Shown: positions 7,525-15,007 of the stretch, in pieces
Layout: each line of letters opens with the position of its first letter
Numbering within the stretch: position 1 is the stretch's first letter
The notes under the pieces: model-generated
What the model saw: the letters and a program-made list of their open reading frames with translations, nothing else
Database searches by the model: none
Told to the model about the DNA's origin: nothing
Source of the DNA: Gemmatimonas sp.
Lineage (GTDB): Bacteria > Gemmatimonadota > Gemmatimonadetes > Gemmatimonadales > Gemmatimonadaceae
Reading direction: 5' to 3'
DNA length: 34,241 nt
Assembly (NCBI GenBank): GCA_011390885.1
Contig: JAABRO010000029.1
Span: 1-34,241 of the forward strand
Position numbers and translations under genes: made by a program

Positions 7525-8232
7525 TCACCGCGGCTCGTCGCTCACCACGAAGCGCGGCGAGCGCGCTTCCAGTCGGCGCACTTCGCCGCCCATCACACGT
7601 GACACCAGCGTGCGCACGCCGCGTGTGAGCGCCGTGCCCGGGCTCTTGCGCCCCTGCACCGCCGGCGCCAGCTCGCCGCGCAGCCAGCGCGTGAGTTCGT
7701 CGAGGTCCTTGAGGTCGAGCGTCTCGATGTCGGCGCGCACGCTGTAGTAGTGCCGCTGGCCGGTTCGTGGCCGCGCGATCGGCGGGGCGTACGGCAACGC
7801 GAGTGCCGCCTTCGCGTCGATGAGCCGACGGTAGGTGCCCAGCGGCGTCACGTTCCCCTGAGCATCGAGCCGCGCCACGTCGAACACCTGGTCGAACTGG
7901 TCGAAGTGCACGAGCAGGTCCCACTCCTCGCGCGTGACGACGTCGTTGAAGATGCGGCCGATCTTCCACAGCTCCACCTGCAGGTGCACGCGCACGTCGA
8001 AACCGTTGCGCAGGAGTTCCTCGAACCGGCCACCGTCGATCGCATTGCGCAGGCGCACCGTCATGGATGACGTCGCGCTCGGCAGCGCGATCTCGACGCG
8101 CGGACCGGCGGCCGGCTGCGCGCCTGCGGGCGACGCCACCGCACCGGCCAGCCAGAGCGCGATGCTGCCATGCAGCAGCGCACGACCGATTCCCCGCAGG
8201 GCACGGCGACGGGACAGATCAGGCGCGCGCAC
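7525..8232 (-). CDS. DUF4390-like secreted protein, last gene of the sensor-kinase operon
   Basis: The GTG at 8232 lies 2 nt after the stop of the upstream barrel gene and gives 235 aa. Residues 1-40 look like a signal peptide (RRR, then SIALWLAGAVASPAGAQ), so the protein should be periplasmic. The body has the pattern I associate with DUF4390: a strand-rich region FDVRVHLQVELWKIGRIFND, then REEWDLLVHFDQF, then a Tyr-Tyr strand (HYYSVRADIETLDLKDLDE) and WLRGELAP. Function is unknown. It is the fifth and last gene of a tightly packed operon with a kinase and NtrC-like regulator, so it is likely to work with or respond to that system. The DUF assignment is from pattern memory. Its end faces the HNH gene with a 13-bp gap. 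Confidence 0.68.
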   Translation of the reverse strand: MRAPDLSRRRALRGIGRALLHGSIALWLAGAVASPAGAQPAAGPRVEIALPSATSSMTVRLRNAIDGGRFEELLRNGFDVRVHLQVELWKIGRIFNDVVTREEWDLLVHFDQFDQVFDVARLDAQGNVTPLGTYRRLIDAKAALALPYAPPIARPRTGQRHYYSVRADIETLDLKDLDELTRWLRGELAPAVQGRKSPGTALTRGVRTLVSRVMGGEVRRLEARSPRFVVSDEPR

Positions 8233-8234
8233 GA

Positions 8235-10058
8235 TCAGAAGCGGCGCCCCAGGCGCATGAACGTGTGGGGCACGCGCGCAGGGCCGTTGAGCGGCTGCGC
8301 CACGTACACGCCGAAGTACCCGAAGTCGAGGCCGACGCCCACGTCGGAGCGGAAGTCCCGGAACAGCGGCACGACGCCGCGCGGGTACGTGAGCCCGCCG
8401 TCGCGCTCGCCCACACGCCAGCCACGCCCGCTGTTCACGAACACCACCCACCGCCCATCGGCGCGCAGCCCATCGGCATACCAGCGGCGATCGTCCGTGC
8501 GCTGCTCACGCCCGAACAGCGCGATCCGGAAGTCGCCCGCCCACTCCGCCTGCAGCAGCAGGATGCGATCGCACGCGACGGGGCGCCCCAGCGTCGCGTA
8601 CTCCGACTGCGGCGTGGTGTTGCACGTGCCCACGTCGGGCGCGCCCAGCGGGGCGCGGAAGCCGTAGCCCGGGAGCGCGTCCACGCCCGACACCGAGAGG
8701 CGACGCTGCGCCGGCAGCCCGTCGCCGTGCAGCAGGCCGCCGGCCACGAGTCGCAGGTTCACGGACGTGTTGGGTGCCACGCGATTGAAGCGCCGCACGT
8801 CCATGAAGACGCGGCCGTAATCGAGCGACGGCGCCGAGAGGTCGAGGCGCGTGGTGTCGGCAGCCCGCGTGACGTCCACCCGCCCGTGTTCGTACTCGGC
8901 GTGCACCAGCCAGCCGTCGAGCGGACGGTCGGGGTCGTTGCGCGTGTCCACGCGTGCGGTGAGGCGCACGAGCCGAGCGGTGCCTTCGAGCGCGCCCGGG
9001 TTGGCCCGCCAGTCGCGTCCCTCGCGGAACATGGCATAGGGGTTCTGCGCCGCGCGCGACTCCCAACGCTCGCGTCCCACACTGAGCGTGAGTGCGTTCG
9101 CGCGCTCGCTGCCCACGCGCACGAAGCCGTGTCCGCCGAACCGGTTGAAGTAGTCCCGGTAGTCGCGCGCGAAGAGCAGCGACGTGAGCCCCGATTCCGC
9201 GTCGGTGAGCGCCCAGCGCTCCACCGCGTCCACCTCATCGATGTGTCGCGCGCCCACCGCCACGTGCCGCTCGTCGCTGCCTCGGCGTGCCTCGATCAGC
9301 AGCCGATGGCCGAGATTCTCGCGCTCCCACGCGATCCGGTCGCCGGTGCGGAAGATGCCGAGCGCTTCGAGCGTGATACGACTGGTGCCGCGGTTGAGCC
9401 GCAGGCGCGGGCCGCCGAGAATCGAGAGCCCCTCCACCCGGTTGTAGGCGTTCGCCGAGGCCACGAGCACATCGCTCCAGTCGGCGGCGCGCCGCTCGTC
9501 GCGCCAGCGTGTGAACCGCGTGCCGAGCCGGGCCTCGTCGGCCACGAGTCGCCCGTCCTCCTCGCGGTACGACAACGCCGAGCGCCACACCTCGAACTCG
9601 CCATCCACGCGACCGCGCGTGCGGCCGCTCGCGACGCCCCCCACCACGATGAGCGAGCCGTGCACCCACGCGGTGGAGTCGATGCGCACGTCGGCATTGA
9701 TGGCGATCACGTCCCCGCGCACCACGCCACCGAGCACGAGCGGCCCGTCGAGCACCACGAGGGTGCGTGGCACGGTGTCGCTCGGCCCGAGTTCGAGCCG
9801 GCCGCGCACGGTGCGCGCGGTGGAGTCGTTCCAGGCGGTCACCACGCGCGTCGTCACCTCGGGCGAGAGGCGACCGTAGCGCGGCTCGCCGCGCTCCTGC
9901 GCCGCCAGCGGTGCCGCCAGGCACAGCGCGGCCACGTGTGCGGCAACGGCGACGCGCGCCGCGGCAGCAAGCGCGCTGCACAGCATGGTGCGGAGCGTCG
10001 TGCGCGACGCGGTGCGCATCGCGGTGCGCTTCGCGTGCGGTCGGCGCGGATCAGTCAT
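8235..10058 (-). CDS. Outer-membrane beta-barrel protein with polymer-forming-like N-terminal strand repeat
   Basis: ATG at 10058 gives 607 aa and overlaps the response-regulator stop by 8 nt (ATGACTGA). Later Met codons at residues 14 or 25 are possible starts. Residues to about 53 form a long signal peptide ending APLAAQ. Residues about 80-155 alternate short hydrophobic strands (TLVVLDGPLVLGGVVRGDV, then VHGSLIVVGG) like the right-handed beta-helix of bactofilin/DUF583 proteins. The remainder is rich in amphipathic strands with aromatic girdles (SLLFARDYRDYFNRFGGHGF, then DFGYFGVYVAQPL) and ends in LGRRF with a C-terminal Phe, the classic BAM recognition signature. The C-terminal half resembles the D15/BamA surface-antigen type. 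Probably an outer-membrane protein of unknown substrate, controlled by the two-component genes transcribed ahead of it. Confidence 0.7.
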   Translation of the reverse strand: MTDPRRPHAKRTAMRTASRTTLRTMLCSALAAAARVAVAAHVAALCLAAPLAAQERGEPRYGRLSPEVTTRVVTAWNDSTARTVRGRLELGPSDTVPRTLVVLDGPLVLGGVVRGDVIAINADVRIDSTAWVHGSLIVVGGVASGRTRGRVDGEFEVWRSALSYREEDGRLVADEARLGTRFTRWRDERRAADWSDVLVASANAYNRVEGLSILGGPRLRLNRGTSRITLEALGIFRTGDRIAWERENLGHRLLIEARRGSDERHVAVGARHIDEVDAVERWALTDAESGLTSLLFARDYRDYFNRFGGHGFVRVGSERANALTLSVGRERWESRAAQNPYAMFREGRDWRANPGALEGTARLVRLTARVDTRNDPDRPLDGWLVHAEYEHGRVDVTRAADTTRLDLSAPSLDYGRVFMDVRRFNRVAPNTSVNLRLVAGGLLHGDGLPAQRRLSVSGVDALPGYGFRAPLGAPDVGTCNTTPQSEYATLGRPVACDRILLLQAEWAGDFRIALFGREQRTDDRRWYADGLRADGRWVVFVNSGRGWRVGERDGGLTYPRGVVPLFRDFRSDVGVGLDFGYFGVYVAQPLNGPARVPHTFMRLGRRF

Positions 10059-11439
10059 CCTGCGCACCGGCGATTCCGAGACGTCGCATGCGGCGATACA
10101 GGTTGGGGCGATCGGTCTGCAGGCGGCGCGCCGCTTCCGCGATGTTGCCACCGGCGGCGGAGAGCGCGCCCGTGATCAGGCGGCGTTCGTAGGCCTCGAG
10201 CGCGTCGCTGAGGGACACCGGCACCCCGGTGTCGACCTCATCGTGCACGACCGACACGGAGGCGGGCGTGGTGCCGTTGTCCGGGAGCAGACGGCGCACC
10301 TCGTCGGCGGTGACCACGCCACCGGGGTGCAGGATCGACAGCCGCTCGATGATGTTCGCGAGCTCGCGCACGTTGCCGGGCCACGGGTAGCGCCCGAAGG
10401 CGTCGAACACGCTGTCCGACCAGCCGCAGCAGGCCTGCCCCGTGCGACCGCGATGCCGCTCGGCGAAGTGCCGCACGAGCAGCGGGATGTCTCCTGGCCG
10501 CTCACGCAGGGGCGGCAGCTCGATCGGAATCACGTTGAGCCGGAAGAGCAGGTCTTCGCGAAACGCGCCCTCGCGCACGGCGCGCGCGAGGTCCTTGTTG
10601 GTGGCCGAGATGATGCGCACGTCCACCTTGATCGGCTTGCCGCCCCCCACGCGCTCGATCTCACGCGCTTCGATCGCACGCAGCAGCTTGGCCTGCGCCT
10701 CGAGGCCGAGGTCGCCGACTTCATCGAGGAAGAGCGTGCCGGTGTGCGCCAGCTCGAAGCGGCCGATGCGACGCTCCGTCGCGCCGGTGAACGCGCCCTT
10801 CTCGTGCCCGAACATCTCGCTCTCCACGAGGTCGCGCGGAATGGCCGCACAGTTCACGCGCACGAACGGATGATCGCGCCGCGGACTGGAGGCGTGCAGC
10901 GCGGCGGCGACGAGCTCCTTGCCCGTGCCCGATTCGCCGGTCACCAGCACGCGCGCGTCTGTGGGGCCCACCTGTTCGATGAGCCGACGCACGGCGCGCA
11001 TCGGTGGCGAGTCGCCCACGAGCTGCGCCGTGAGGCCCAGGTCTTCGCGCAGGGCGCGCGCGGTGCGCCGCGCCTGGCGCAACTCGAGCGCGGAGGCGAT
11101 GGCGAGCAGCACGCTCTCGGGGGTGAGCGGCTTCTCGAGGAAGGTGAAGGCACCGAGCCGCGTGGCCCGCACGGCGTCGGCCAGCGCGGCGCGGCCGCTC
11201 ATCATGATGACCGGCATGTCCGGCGATCGGCTGCGCAGCTGCTCGAGCACGGCCAGTCCGTCGAACTCGCCGGGCATCATGAGGTCCACCAGCGCGAGAT
11301 CCGGGTCCTGCGCCTCGGCGAGTGCAAGGCCGGCACGTCCGTCTGGCGCGTCGAGCACGTCGTAGCCTTCGGCAGCGAGCAGCGCGCCGACCATGCGCCG
11401 GATGTTGGCCTCGTCGTCGACGATCAGGAGACTCGGCAT
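10051..11439 (-). CDS. Sigma-54-dependent response regulator (NtrC/NtrX family)
   Basis: This 462-aa three-domain activator has a receiver domain at residues 1-120 with acidic pair D8-D9, phospho-acceptor D52 (LALVDLMMPG) and the conserved Lys in FLEKPLT. The AAA+ domain follows, with Walker A GESGTGKE (168-175), the sigma-54-contacting loop GAFTGA (215-220), Walker B TLFLDEVGD, and arginine-finger region LFRLNVIPIELPPLRERPGDIPLL. A Fis-type helix-turn-helix sits at about 418-458 (GNIAEAARRLQTDRPNLYRRMRRLGI). All key motifs are intact, so ATP-driven activation of sigma-54 promoters after phosphorylation by the kinase two genes upstream is expected. No convincing -24/-12 promoter was found in this window. 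Downstream barrel-gene translation is coupled by overlap. Confidence 0.93.
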   Translation of the reverse strand: MPSLLIVDDEANIRRMVGALLAAEGYDVLDAPDGRAGLALAEAQDPDLALVDLMMPGEFDGLAVLEQLRSRSPDMPVIMMSGRAALADAVRATRLGAFTFLEKPLTPESVLLAIASALELRQARRTARALREDLGLTAQLVGDSPPMRAVRRLIEQVGPTDARVLVTGESGTGKELVAAALHASSPRRDHPFVRVNCAAIPRDLVESEMFGHEKGAFTGATERRIGRFELAHTGTLFLDEVGDLGLEAQAKLLRAIEAREIERVGGGKPIKVDVRIISATNKDLARAVREGAFREDLLFRLNVIPIELPPLRERPGDIPLLVRHFAERHRGRTGQACCGWSDSVFDAFGRYPWPGNVRELANIIERLSILHPGGVVTADEVRRLLPDNGTTPASVSVVHDEVDTGVPVSLSDALEAYERRLITGALSAAGGNIAEAARRLQTDRPNLYRRMRRLGIAGAQDD

Positions 11440-11471
11440 CTATTGCACGCTCACGAGAAGACGGGGCACGG

Positions 11472-12017
11472 TCAGCTGCGCCGGTCGCTGGGCGGACGCG
11501 AGAGCGGATCGTGTGCGGCCGGCGCGCGCACCGGCTCGGGCACGCGCGACGCGGCGGCGAAGTCGGGAGCGGCGACGCGCTCGGTGAGCAGCTTCGTGGT
11601 CAAGCGGTTCGCCTCGCTCATGCGCTCGACCTCGATGGCGACGGCATCGACCGCCTGCTCGATGGCCGCGAGTCGCCGGCCCACGTCCTCGGACGCCGGT
11701 GCGGCGACATTGCGCCGGTCGATCCAGCGCGCGATCGCGCGGCCGATCGGGAACGCCATGATCAGCCCGATCAATCCAGCGAAGCTGAGGAAGATGATCT
11801 CCGGCACCTGCGGCGGAATCATGTTGGCCGGGTCGAACGGAACGCCGGTCAGCTCGCCCGTCGGACCGACCTGATTGACGGTGAACCCGCCGTCTTCGCT
11901 GACGTTCACCTCGAACCTGGCACCGCCTGGTTGGGGTGCGGGCGTGCCCAGTGGCTGGGGGGCGGGCGGTGCGTCGGGCGCGGGCGGTTGAGGCGATCCC
12001 TGCAGTGCAACGGTCAT
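11472..12017 (-). CDS. Small single-pass membrane protein between kinase and regulator genes
   Basis: This 181-aa protein begins ATG 12017, overlapping the kinase stop as ATGA, and ends 32 bp before the regulator start. I do not recognise a family. The N-terminal 35 residues are Pro/Ala/Gln-rich (PQPPAPDAPPAPQPLGTPAP). A short strand-like part follows (ARFEVNVSEDGGFTVNQV), then one membrane helix at about residues 70-92 (IIFLSFAGLIGLIMAFPIG). A heptad-like stretch (VGRRLAAIEQAVDAVAIEVERMSEANRL, about 110-140) predicts a short coiled coil. Its fixed place between sensor and regulator suggests an accessory role in signalling, such as scaffolding or damping the kinase, but this is inference. Confidence 0.8.
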   Translation of the reverse strand: MTVALQGSPQPPAPDAPPAPQPLGTPAPQPGGARFEVNVSEDGGFTVNQVGPTGELTGVPFDPANMIPPQVPEIIFLSFAGLIGLIMAFPIGRAIARWIDRRNVAAPASEDVGRRLAAIEQAVDAVAIEVERMSEANRLTTKLLTERVAAPDFAAASRVPEPVRAPAAHDPLSRPPSDRRS

Positions 12018-13381
12018 GCGAACGCTCCGGAGGAGGACGGCGAGGCGAGTGGCATCGCGGTTTGCACGGGGAGGTGGAACCGGATTTCGGTGCCCGCACC
12101 GGGCGTGCTGTCGGCTTCGACCAGGCCACCGTGCGCGGTGATCGTCTGCCGCGCGATGGCGAGGCCAAGTCCGGTGCCGCCAGGCTTGGTGGTCACGTAC
12201 GGATCGAAGATGCGGGCGAGCGCCGTCGGCGCGATGCCGGGCCCGGTGTCACGGATGGCGATGGAGACGCACGGGCCGATGGCGCGCTCGTCGGCCCCGA
12301 CGCGTACCGAGATGGTGCCCGCCGCACCGCACGCCTCCACGGCGTTGATGAGCACGTTCGTCACCGCACGCACCAGCGGGTCATGGAAGCCGCGCACGAA
12401 GGGCAGGGCCTCTGCGACCTGCAGGTCGAGCGTGCAGGAATCAGGCACCGTGGCCTGCGCCGCGCGCGTGACGAGGTCACCCACGTCCACATCGGCAGCC
12501 GGCCCGTCGGGGAGGCGACCGAACTGCGCGAACGCGCGCGCCATGGTCTCGAGGCGTGAGGCTTCCTCGGCCAGCACCTCCACGGTGTCGTGCAACTCAG
12601 GTGGCGCGCCGCGCCGGAGCCGGTCCACCGCGAAGCGGATCGGCGTGAGCGGGTTCTTGAGCTCGTGCGCGAACCGGCGGGCCGACTCGCGAAAGGCCTC
12701 GGCGCGCTCGGCTTCGAGCGCCTGCCGCCGACCGGCCTCGAGTTCGTCGGCCATGGTGCGCATGCCGGTGCGCAGCACCTCGAACTCCGGGGCACCGCGG
12801 CGACGCGTGGCGGCCGGGAGGGCCGTGCCGGCGCGAATGAGTCCCGTCCAGCCCACGAGTTCGTCGAGCGGACGGCTGAGCTGGCGCGCGAGGTGGCCGG
12901 CCACCCGCGAGGCGCCGAGCGCGACGCCCACGAGCAGCACGAAGGCGCCGAGGGCGATGAGGCGCACCGTGCGGGGCACCACGAACCCGAAGCGCTTGGC
13001 CATCTCGATCGAGCGTCGCAGTTCCGCTTCATGCGCCGTGAGCGCCTCGCGCTGAGGATCGGTGAGCGGGGCGTCGGCCAGCGCCGAGATGGCGCGCTCG
13101 CCCGAGGCGCCGACGCGGTCCCAGGCCGACGTGGCGCCCACCAGCGGCAGGGTACGGCTCGTGGTGACCACCCACGCGACCGTGACGATGAGGGAGGGGA
13201 CCACCGCGAAGAGCAGCAGCACCGCGAAGAGCCGGGAGCGGAAGGGCGTGCGGGAGCGCCGTGGGGGACGCGCGGTGCCCTCCGGTTCGACGTTCGCCTC
13301 CGTACGGAGGGGCGCGAAGGCGGGTTTCGGCGGCTCGGCGTCGGGGGCCGACCGGGGGGTCGGCTTCCGCATCTCGTTCAT
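12014..13381 (-). CDS. Membrane sensor histidine kinase (NtrY-like)
   Basis: This first gene of the operon encodes 455 aa from ATG 13381; a second ATG lies three codons later. After a Pro/Arg-rich cytoplasmic N-terminus come two membrane helices (LFAVLLLFAVVPSLIVTVAW and IALGAFVLLVGVALGASRV) enclosing a small periplasmic domain of about 75 residues, then a HAMP-like linker. The H-box is FAHELKNPLTPIRF with phospho-accepting H239. The catalytic domain shows an N-box (NVLINAVEA), G1 (DTGPGIAP), F region (IFDPYVTTK) and G2 (GGTGLGLAIA). The HELKNPLTPI form is the one found in NtrY-type kinases paired with NtrX/NtrC regulators. That matches the sigma-54 activator downstream, its likely partner. 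The signal sensed is unknown; the small periplasmic loop and the downstream envelope proteins hint at an envelope cue. Confidence 0.92.
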   Translation of the reverse strand: MNEMRKPTPRSAPDAEPPKPAFAPLRTEANVEPEGTARPPRRSRTPFRSRLFAVLLLFAVVPSLIVTVAWVVTTSRTLPLVGATSAWDRVGASGERAISALADAPLTDPQREALTAHEAELRRSIEMAKRFGFVVPRTVRLIALGAFVLLVGVALGASRVAGHLARQLSRPLDELVGWTGLIRAGTALPAATRRRGAPEFEVLRTGMRTMADELEAGRRQALEAERAEAFRESARRFAHELKNPLTPIRFAVDRLRRGAPPELHDTVEVLAEEASRLETMARAFAQFGRLPDGPAADVDVGDLVTRAAQATVPDSCTLDLQVAEALPFVRGFHDPLVRAVTNVLINAVEACGAAGTISVRVGADERAIGPCVSIAIRDTGPGIAPTALARIFDPYVTTKPGGTGLGLAIARQTITAHGGLVEADSTPGAGTEIRFHLPVQTAMPLASPSSSGAFA

Positions 13382-13425
13382 GGCTGGTAATTTACACGAT
13401 TGTTCGTCCTTTCGATCGGAGCGGA
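13382..13425. promoter_or_regulatory. 44-bp divergent spacer between kinase operon and AMP-ligase gene
   Basis: This is the most AT-rich short stretch nearby (GGTAATTTACACGATTGT). On the minus strand it contains TAAATT (plus positions 13389-13394), a 4/6 match to a -10 box at about -13 to -8 from the kinase ATG, again close enough for a leaderless or near-leaderless start. On the plus strand, GGAG at 13418-13421 is a plausible ribosome-binding site for the ligase ATG at 13426. Any -35 for either gene would lie inside the opposite gene. Confidence 0.35.
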
Positions 13426-15003
13426 ATGCCAAGTCAGTGGACCCTCACCACCCAGTTCGCGTCGCACGTCCGGGATCACCCGGACCGCCTCGTCGTCCAG
13501 GGAAGTGACCGCTCGTACACGTTTCGACAGGTGGACACGCAGTCCGCGGCGCTCGCCGCCGCGTTTGCCGAACTCGGCATCGAGCAGGGAGATCGCGTCG
13601 CGGTCAACCTTCCCAACGGAGTGGAGTGGCTCGTCACCGTGCTCGCCTGCGCGCGACTCGGGGTGACGGTGGTGCCGGTGAGTCCGCAGCTGAACGTGCA
13701 CGAGCTGCGCTACCAGTTGCGGCACGCCGAGGCCAGCCTCGTCGTCACGATCGAACGTCTGGGCGCCGTGGACTTCCTGCAGCGCTTCGAGGACCTGCTC
13801 GTCGACCTGCCCGAACTGCAGTACGTGGTCACGGTGGGTGACGAGGATCTCTGGTACGACGACCGCATCTTCCAGTACGAAGACCTGCTGTCGAGTGGCC
13901 AGGGGCGTGCGATCCCCGTGGTCGAGGTCGACGACGCCGATGATTTCGCGGTGATCTACACCTCGGGCTCGTCGGGCAAGCCGAAGGGCGTGCGGCTGAG
14001 TCATCGCGCGCTGCTGGAGAACGCGACGCGCGCCGGCCAGGTGCTGGAACTCTCGCCGGACGACCGCGTGCTCACGCCGGTGCCGTACTTCACGGTGTTC
14101 GGCTTCTCGGGGCTGCTCGGTACGATCACCGCTGGTGCGACGCTGGTCGTCGTGCCGGAGTTCGAGGCTGGTGACGTGCTGCGGCTGATCGAAGCGCAGC
14201 GGGTCACCGTGCTGCACGGGGTGCCCACGATGTGGCACCTGCTCATGCGCGAGCCGGCATTCTCGCCGGCCCGCGTGGCGTCGTTGCGCACCGGCATCAT
14301 TGCCGGCACCGACGTGGCCGAGGAGCTGGTGCAGCGGGTGCGCGGGTGGTGTGACGTGCTCGTCGCGTACGGGCTCACGGAAACGGGGCCCACGGTGACG
14401 ATCACGCGCTTCAGCGACACCGATGAACGGCGCGCCGGCAGTGTGGGGCGCGCGCTCGAGGGGGTCGAGGTGATGGCGGTGGACGTCGTCACCGGCCTCC
14501 TGCACGGTCCGGAGGCGGTCGGCGAGATCGCCGTGCGCGGGCCGTATCTCATGCGCGGCTACCTGCGCATGCCGGCCGAGACCGCCAAGGTCCACACGCC
14601 GGAAGGGTTCTTTCTCACGGGTGATCTCGGCATCATCGATGAGGAAGGCTATGTCCGCATCGTCGGGCGCCGACGGGAGACCATCGCGCGTGGCGGGTAC
14701 CAGGTGTACCCGCGCGAGGTGGAGGACCGGTTGCGTGCGCACCCGGCAGTCGACGATGTCTGCGTCATCGGTATTCCCCACGATGTGCTGGGGGAGCAGG
14801 TGTGCGCATGCATCGTGCCCATGGAGGGCGCGGTCATCACCGGACGGGACATCATCCTGTTCGCGAAGGATGTGATGGCCGAATACAAGGTTCCCGATCT
14901 CGTGCGCTTCTACGATGCGTTCCCCATGTCGGGGAGCGGCAAGATTCGGCGGCGCGAGCTGGCGCGATCGATCGCGCTCGACCTCTCTGCATCGTACACC
15001 TGA
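13426..15003 (+). CDS. AMP-dependent acyl-CoA synthetase/ligase (ANL superfamily)
   Basis: This 525-aa adenylate-forming enzyme starts at ATG 13426 with GGAG 4 nt upstream. Signature motifs in order: P-loop IYTSGSSGKPKGVRLSH (A3), the aromatic region VPYFTVFGFSGLLG (A4), YGLTETGP (A5), FFLTGDLGIIDEEGYVRIVGR (A7/A8) with RGGYQVYPREVED after the hinge, and SGSGKIRRREL (A10) containing the catalytic Lys. The enzyme therefore should activate a carboxylate to an acyl-AMP and probably transfer it to CoA. The carboxylate is unknown; fatty or aryl acids are typical for this size. No beta-oxidation, carrier protein or thioesterase gene is beside it. The next gene (NYN protein) begins 4 bp after its stop, so the two are almost certainly co-transcribed. 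Confidence 0.92.
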   Translation: MPSQWTLTTQFASHVRDHPDRLVVQGSDRSYTFRQVDTQSAALAAAFAELGIEQGDRVAVNLPNGVEWLVTVLACARLGVTVVPVSPQLNVHELRYQLRHAEASLVVTIERLGAVDFLQRFEDLLVDLPELQYVVTVGDEDLWYDDRIFQYEDLLSSGQGRAIPVVEVDDADDFAVIYTSGSSGKPKGVRLSHRALLENATRAGQVLELSPDDRVLTPVPYFTVFGFSGLLGTITAGATLVVVPEFEAGDVLRLIEAQRVTVLHGVPTMWHLLMREPAFSPARVASLRTGIIAGTDVAEELVQRVRGWCDVLVAYGLTETGPTVTITRFSDTDERRAGSVGRALEGVEVMAVDVVTGLLHGPEAVGEIAVRGPYLMRGYLRMPAETAKVHTPEGFFLTGDLGIIDEEGYVRIVGRRRETIARGGYQVYPREVEDRLRAHPAVDDVCVIGIPHDVLGEQVCACIVPMEGAVITGRDIILFAKDVMAEYKVPDLVRFYDAFPMSGSGKIRRRELARSIALDLSASYT

Positions 15004-15007
15004 GTCC

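Noticed and set aside
8067-10175. 702-codon plus-strand frame over the barrel gene
   Set aside because: Low-complexity Ala/Arg/His product. The opposite strand gives a signal peptide and barrel with a C-terminal Phe.
10051-13425. Sigma-54 promoter (-24/-12) controlling the operon
   Set aside because: Several TGGCAC words occur in the window but none has TTGC at the required spacing upstream of a start.
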